Part shown: piece by piece, positions 59,410 through 64,000 of the stretch
Layout of the letters: each line of letters opens with the position of its first letter
Position numbering within the stretch: the stretch's first letter is position 1
DNA from: Trichobilharzia regenti
Lineage: Eukaryota; Platyhelminthes; Trematoda; Strigeidida; Schistosomatidae
NCBI GenBank assembly: GCA_944472135.2
Contig: OX235265.1
Span: 48,271,459 to 48,335,458, forward strand
DNA: 64,000 bases
Reading direction: 5' to 3'
The notes under the pieces: generated by a model
What the model saw: the letters and a program-made list of their open reading frames with translations, nothing else
What the model was told of the DNA's origin: nothing
The model's database searches: none
Translations under genes and position numbers: made by a program

Positions 59410-59700
59410 CTTTTAGATTTTCCCGTCTGTTGAGTGGACCAAAGTGTTCGGACTCAGGTTGACATATCGGCTTCTCGTGCAGATGCTTCGACAATGTCTG
59501 GGCATGAAATTAGAAGTTAATTGGTGGATAGTGACTGGCAGTGGAATCAAGGATGCGTATTTCGTCCCATTTGGGACTCGTCAGCTGGATGTACATGCAT
59601 TCCCCAGTGGGTGATGATACTCCCACCGAGGCTCAAACCCAGTGCCCATAGTTTCAAACGCCAAAGCGTTATCCACTAGACCACTTGGGCCACGGGAGCC
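59410..59700 (-). mobile_element. Smα-type hammerhead SINE
   Basis: Minus strand: tRNA-like head at about 59690-59620 (GTGGTCTAGTGGATAACGC A box; GGGTTTGAGCCTC B box), hammerhead at 59594-59538, then a body shared with 27733-27850 (GCAGATGCTTCGAC on plus). This matches the known schistosome Smα family, a tRNA-headed SINE with a hammerhead. It is the best-preserved Smα copy in the window. Confidence 0.82.
59538..59594 (-). ncRNA. Smα hammerhead ribozyme, core intact
   Basis: Minus strand: ACATCCAG, CTGACGA (N7 = C), GTCCC / AAAT / GGGAC, GAAAT, ACGCATC (cut after C), CTTGATTCC. All invariant core bases are present. Stem I has one mismatch (CCAG against CTTG), and stem III is short and imperfect. 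Confidence 0.65.
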
Positions 59701-59739
59701 ACCTCTTGTACAACGGGACAAATTAATTATTTGATTTGA

Positions 59740-59900
59740 TTTTAGATTTTCACATAGATTGACTGGGCTGAAGTGTTCGGTCTCTCGGTGGGAACATCAT
59801 CACTCACTGGGGTTCGCAGGTACATCCAGATGACGGGTTCTAAACCGGACGAAATGAGCATCCTGGATTCCACTACCAGTCACCATCCATCCATTGGCTC
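59740..59900 (+). mobile_element. Smα fragment facing the 59410-59700 copy
   Basis: Plus strand: GTACATCCAG, ATGACGGGTTCTAAACC, GGACGAAATGAGCATCCTGG, ATTCCACTACCAGTCACC. Core positions C3 and A9 are mutated, so it should be inactive. With the minus copy it forms an inverted pair. Confidence 0.7.
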
Positions 59901-60350
59901 CCGTATTATCAGCTGTGGCGTATTCAGAAATTTGTATCAGTAAAAAAGTTCCACGATACTAGTTTTTCATGAGAATGCATTTAGGCAGTAACAAAAACAC
60001 GTTGGTATAATGACTAAACGGATATCAGACGAAAAGCACTGGAATAATATTGGGGAAGTCTTGAGTATATTATATTCGGGTCGTTTCGTAATTGTCAAAC
60101 TCACTTTAACAAACATTACAGTTTACCAATAACAGACAGACATTTACAGCTACATATCACTTCAAACTTCAACACATATGGAGATACCACGTTAAGTAAA
60201 GAATTGACTTCAGGAAATAATGGGTAGTCGTTTTGCCCATGACACCGACATGGATAGAACCCAGAGCCTTCAGTATACGGGGCGAGATGATATAACATTC
60301 AGCCATCGAGATAAAATCGAAAGGAACTCCGATTTCATTTTCTTCCATTT

Positions 60351-60354
<4 letters not shown>

Positions 60355-60389
<35 letters not shown>
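60355..60389. repeat. (TA)n microsatellite
   Basis: About 17 TA units between minus- and plus-strand SINE remnants. Confidence 0.9.
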
Positions 60390-60390
<1 letters not shown>

Positions 60391-60489
60391 CACCATCGCA
60401 AACCAATGTCATCGGTGCATATTTGTGTTCATACCCAACTTGACATATCCTATTGGTTATGACTTCGCATCAGAACTTCAGGCGACTTC

Positions 60490-60625
60490 AACTTGTAGTG
60501 CTCTCTAGTGAGAGGATGCGTACTCCTGAAGAATCTCAAACTAAGGTAAAGCAGCTATACAGTACTCACTAGTTTTCAACAGTCTCTCTGAATGAAATCG
60601 GTTTGTAATGAAACTTGAAATCATT
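60490..60625 (+). mobile_element. Hammerhead-SINE fragment, degraded
   Basis: GATGCGTACTCCTGAAGAAT, then CTCAAACTAAGGTAAAGCAG and CAGTACTCACTAG mark an eroded hammerhead segment. A minus-strand relative (B box region at about 60235-60320) lies on the far side of the TA repeat. Confidence 0.45.
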
Positions 60626-61934
60626 GAGATCCCTTCAAACCAACATCTGGAAGTCTGCAATAATAGCAACACCTTTCAACAACACCACTAGTTTTAAACA
60701 TAACCGAAATGTGGACATGTGGAGTCCATATATATATATCACTTAAAGTGGTAATAAAACTGCAATAAAACCATTCATCTAAGGGTATAGAATATTGAAA
60801 TTATCCATCTAGGCTGTTACAACATTCACAGTACACTGATATTTGTTGTGTACAATTCCGTAATGAATGAAGAGATTTCTAATTAAAACTGACACGTACA
60901 ATAATTGTTGTACTTATGACACTAAATCAACAACTGCAACAACAACAGACAACAACAGCTATAGTGTGAAGTAGATTTCAATAATTCTCTTTAGTAAACT
61001 AATTAATTCCAACTGTCTATGCCTATCTGTTCTTCACTGTTTGTATGTATGTATTTATGTATGTGTGAATTTTGTTACCTGAATGTTACTTTAGGTAGAT
61101 CATTCACTTACTTATTACTTATGTAGAACTTTTTATCTCTAAAACTCTACTCACTATCTCTCGCTATGTTCTACACAGCAATCTCTGTATCTTTTGCATC
61201 TTTCCAGCGCGCTCTGAAGAGAACATTTCCTCTCTATCTCTCCCTCTCTCTCTCTCTCTTTCTCTCTCTCTCTTGCTCTCATTTTTCTCATTCTAATTCT
61301 CGATACTACTGATTATTCTATGTCCCATCCCCACCCCTTTAGCCTACTGGCACTAGATGAATTTCACCTGTCAGTGGAAATACAAATATGTAGAACACAC
61401 TGTGAAAAGATGAATCACACGGGAAAAATAGACCAAGCCTCTTTTATTATTTTCTGCTTATATATTTAGTCTAAATATTGTCTAGGAACAAGTGATGAAA
61501 TGTATTATGCAGCAGAATGAGTACTTGTTTAAAAGTTAAATAATATAACAAAATAAATAAAGTTTGATCATCTGTGCAGTCAGTCATGCAGAATAGTAAT
61601 ATTAATATCTTGTTCAACTCTGACAGATAGATGTAAATAAATTTATTTATAGAAATTTAGTTTTTGACACATTATTAGAGTTGTTTGTTCTCATAAGTGT
61701 TGTAATGTAAGTTAGTGTGGCATTAAACATAGAAAATGTATATGGATATAATACTGACATATATGTATATATCCAGTGCACACTATAATTTAGGCGAATA
61801 AGCATATTTTAATCCAACATAGATTGAATATGTAGATACTTTAAAAGACTCTGAAAATAAGCGTATGAAAATCGTTATAAGACAGGTAAATTAACCCATT
61901 AGTTTGGGGAACAGCACTTATATAGGTACATATA
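60626..61934. other. No gene recognised
   Basis: Contains a CAACAACTGCAACAACAAC stretch (60928-60957), perhaps from the RTE glutamine tract, and the CT run at 61220-61276. Confidence 0.5.
61220..61276. repeat. (CT)n pyrimidine-rich microsatellite
   Basis: CTCTCTCTCTCTCTTTCTCT-type run. Shorter ones are at 3173-3192 and 11161-11176. Confidence 0.85.
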
Positions 61935-62045
61935 TTCTTTTGCTCCCCAAATGGGCCATTCAGCTTCAAGCTTGAGCTCTGAACTTTCATTAGTGGTGTT
62001 TTTTACGAGATGGGAACGTTAAGCTCACGTCCAACCTTCTCTTAT
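61935..62045 (-). mobile_element. SINE long-body 3' fragment
   Basis: Minus-strand body end only (GCTTCAAGCTTGAGCTCTGA, TTTTACGAGATGGGAACG on plus). It adjoins the hammerhead unit at 62050. Confidence 0.5.
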
Positions 62046-62049
62046 TTCA

Positions 62050-62400
62050 AGTGTTGGTTTGTAGGGATTTGATTAATTACAGGATTTCATCATGAGCTGA
62101 CATCGCTTAGAGAACTATTGGAAAACCTGGAAGTACTTGACAGCTGTTTCGTCCTAGTTTGGGACTCTTCAGCAGTACGCACCCACTGGGATTCCAACTC
62201 AGGACCTTCTGGTTACAAGACTAGCTCGTATATCATTAAGCCATTGGGACCCGATTCAATGGCCCATGAATTCTAACTTCTGTCAATTCACGATATAGCG
62301 CAACTGCTAGCCAATGTCTTCGGCGAGTATTTCTCCTCACACCTAACCTGCTGCACCCCACTGGTCACGACTTCCTACTAGAACCCTAGGTAACTACCTA
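62050..62400 (-). mobile_element. Hammerhead-SINE family, near-complete unit
   Basis: Block order matches the 39365-39761 unit: tail (GAGCTGACATC), hammerhead (62133-62178), tRNA-like head (B box at about 62190), then a body with TTCTAACTTCTG and CACTGGTCACGACTTC. The body ends near a tRNA-like head of another SINE family at 62425-62500. Confidence 0.75.
62133..62178 (-). ncRNA. Hammerhead ribozyme, core intact but stem I weakened
   Basis: Minus strand: GTACTG, CTGAAGA (N7 = A), GTCC / CAAACTA / GGAC, GAAAC, AGCTGTC, then AAGTAC. All invariant core bases are present. The base pair next to the cleavage site in stem I is lost (G opposite A). Confidence 0.55.
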
Positions 62401-62424
62401 CCTGAATTTCCTGTTTTAATACCG

Positions 62425-62505
62425 GCTGCGGCTGAGGATCCAACCTAGACCGCATGCATGGTTGGCGAGGGTTCTACTGCTAGACCACTGACACCGCTAC
62501 ACAAC
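62425..62505 (-). mobile_element. tRNA-headed SINE head remnant
   Basis: Plus reads GGATCCAACCTAGACCGCAT, GCATGGTTGGCGAGGGTTCT, CCACTGACACCGC, a degraded head of the GTGCGTCGG family. A similar remnant is at 5915-6000. Confidence 0.45.
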
Positions 62506-62689
62506 TTAGTGAAATAAAATAAGCTGACAACAATAAAGAACAGACACCGAAGTCAAAAAGACCTTGAAACAACCAATCAGACTCTCTTAGGTAAAAAGTG
62601 GTATTTCATTTATGAAAATTTAGGTGTAGTAAAAATGAATTTACGATGTATGTCTCTGATATGTTTCAAAAATTGGTCCTACTTTCTTG

Positions 62690-63520
62690 CAGAAGTAGTT
62701 AAAGACAAATCAAACCAATGTCATTATAAAAACTCATCTAAGTGGCTACTTTGTTTTCAGAATCCTTCAACAGAACGTGAATGGGTTCCACCTATAGGAT
62801 CCACCACTTTAGAAGAATGATTGACTTTATGATGAATATGGCCTAGTGATGATAATTGCGAATAACCTTTCCACTCATCTGTGTGGGTTTTAGTACATGA
62901 AAGGCCTAGTTGATGAATTACTGGTATTAAAACATCAGCACTTCTGTTCTGGGTTACGTTCTACAAACCCTTTTCGAAAATTTGTATCGTACAGTGGTTC
63001 GCTCTTCGTTTACCGCGATTCATTCTTCGTTTAGTAAGTACTGTTTCGTCAATATGAACGACGACACCAACTCCTCCAAGTACACAAATAATTTCGCTGA
63101 TCTTTTGTGACGTAATATCCCACCAGTGCAACTGATACACTTGGACTGTTGTTGGCATTTTATTATTTTCTATTTCTGCATCTGTAGCAGATAGTGGTTA
63201 TTTCAGTAGCCGATTGAGGTACATATGCAATATTTTACTAAGGGAGAGTCTCGATTTCGAGAAGAAAGTATGCAAACAAATACCATTATGTACGCCTTAC
63301 CAACACTTACAGACTACCTGGCATAACTGTGACTGCACCTGAATGCACCTAAATCACCAACAACCCCGTAATACTTTTTAAGAGTCGTTATTCCCTCACC
63401 TATGCATGTTTTGGTCCTCCCTATCAATCCATTTTTTACGCAGAAGTCAAAAACCAAATCTGGGTGAAACTTGCAACGAAGATTATGAACAGCATCACTT
63501 TGTAATGCCAAATGATCTGA
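62690..63520 (-). pseudogene. Merlin-type (IS1016/ISXO2-like) DDE transposase relic
   Basis: Merlin transposases are DDE enzymes related to bacterial IS1016; they cut and paste DNA transposons and are known from schistosomes. Minus strand, in order: a zinc-ribbon-like N-terminus (63511-63314: LVFDFCVKNGLIGRTKTC, TTLKKYYGVVGD, AFRC); then GVVVHIDETVLTKRRMNRGK (near 63060-63000; first acidic residue and RKxNRG motif); then another frame with QLGLSCTKTHTDEWKGY (near 62890-62840; second acidic residue) and LGHIHHKVNHSSKVVDP; and last GGTHSRSVEGF followed by TGA, where the family has EGFW (third acidic residue, 62770). Frameshifts and that stop kill it. No terminal inverted repeats were identified. 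Confidence 0.72.
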
Positions 63521-63782
63521 CTGGTTGGTTCACAGTCAATTGACTTTGGAGTCGATTGTTTATTCTTGCCAATAAGCTTCTGTTAGATAGCTGGAGGGAG
63601 CAAAATGAACTTACAAATAGCAGTTTCTGGCTTATGAGTATACTGAGTGCTTAAGTGATGTTTCGTTGTGGAGATTCAGACTACTGTTACCATGGTATTA
63701 TTTGAGCTCTACTTAGGTCTTCCACGAATAACGACAAATAAGGCTCTGTCTAATATGAATGAAGTGACTACTGTGGCACAGT

Positions 63783-64000
63783 AAAAATTAATTATTATTC
63801 CTCTGCGTTCCGAGTGGAACATAGGGCTTGAATAACACATCTCCAATTTGTTCTCTTCCCAGCTTTCCTCTTCAGCTGGGTACAGGACTGTCCATAATCC
63901 ATCATCTCCTCCTGGCCACACGATCTCCTCTACGTCACCCTCACATGACCCTTTTATCGATTCCCATTGGGGTTTCCCCTCCAGCAATGGCCCCGCTCAC
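63783..64000 (-). pseudogene. RTE-like 3' end, runs off the window
   Basis: Starts at the tail (ATTATTATTCCTCTGCGTTC on plus) and continues through AACATAGGGCTTGAATAACA, ACACGATCTCCTCTACGTCA and CCTCCAGCAATGGCC. It is the uninterrupted version of the region split by Smα at 27723-28048. Confidence 0.7.

Noticed and set aside
62635..62820. Plus-strand frame of 61 residues
   Set aside because: Antisense to the C-terminal part of the Merlin-type transposase relic.
1..64000. CRISPR arrays, bacterial operons, rRNA genes
   Set aside because: No regularly spaced direct repeats, ribosome-binding sites or rRNA signatures. The sequence is a eukaryotic intron and intergenic type.

Overview
This is AT-rich, intron-like DNA from an animal. 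Its repeats point to a schistosome (blood fluke) or a close trematode relative. It carries Smα-type tRNA-headed SINEs with hammerhead ribozyme remnants, degraded RTE-clade (SR2-like) and CR1-clade (SR1-like) non-LTR retrotransposons, a Penelope-like GIY-YIG relic and a Merlin-type transposase relic. The sequence alone does not settle the species. There is one convincing host coding segment: an open exon at 22094-23232 (+) that encodes the signal peptide and first extracellular cadherin repeats of a protocadherin. It ends at a clean GTAAGT donor. I recognise no second exon, so the 40 kb to its right may be its first coding intron.

Layout. 0-5.8 kb: Smα remnants and copies of a second hammerhead SINE family. 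7.5-13 kb: a fuller plus-strand copy of that family, a CR1 3' end, other tRNA-headed SINEs, a tRNA-Ala 3' half and an inverted SINE pair. 13.7-22 kb: RTE 3' fragments, a CR1-like reverse transcriptase C-terminus and an unclassified repeat. 22.1-23.2 kb: the protocadherin exon. 24-30.2 kb: SINEs, an RTE fragment and the longest RTE copy (27655-30215, minus), itself interrupted by Smα. 30-39 kb: more SINEs, including one split by an RTE-derived insertion with a 14-bp target duplication. 39365-39870: a tandem pair of hammerhead units. 40-49 kb: a hairpin, SINEs, a 2-kb CR1-like element (minus) and an RTE 3' part. 49.4-51.5 kb: an unclassified repeat with a 148-bp near-perfect inverted repeat. 52-54.6 kb: a CR1 fragment with two nested SINEs, then the GIY-YIG relic. 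57-64 kb: the unclassified repeat again, an Smα inverted pair, another hammerhead copy, the Merlin relic and an RTE 3' end.

The most interesting system is the second hammerhead SINE family. Its unit is about 397 bp. It has a Pol III-type tRNA-like head with an A box and a B box, followed by a 46-nt sequence that folds as a type I hammerhead. Two consecutive copies at 39419-39464 and 39816-39861 (minus strand) both keep every invariant core base and lie in tandem, so self-cleavage would release a 397-nt RNA. That is a retrozyme- or satellite-like layout. Both hammerhead families also occur repeatedly as head-to-head inverted pairs. Nearly everything else is decayed repeat, and most short open frames are not genes.
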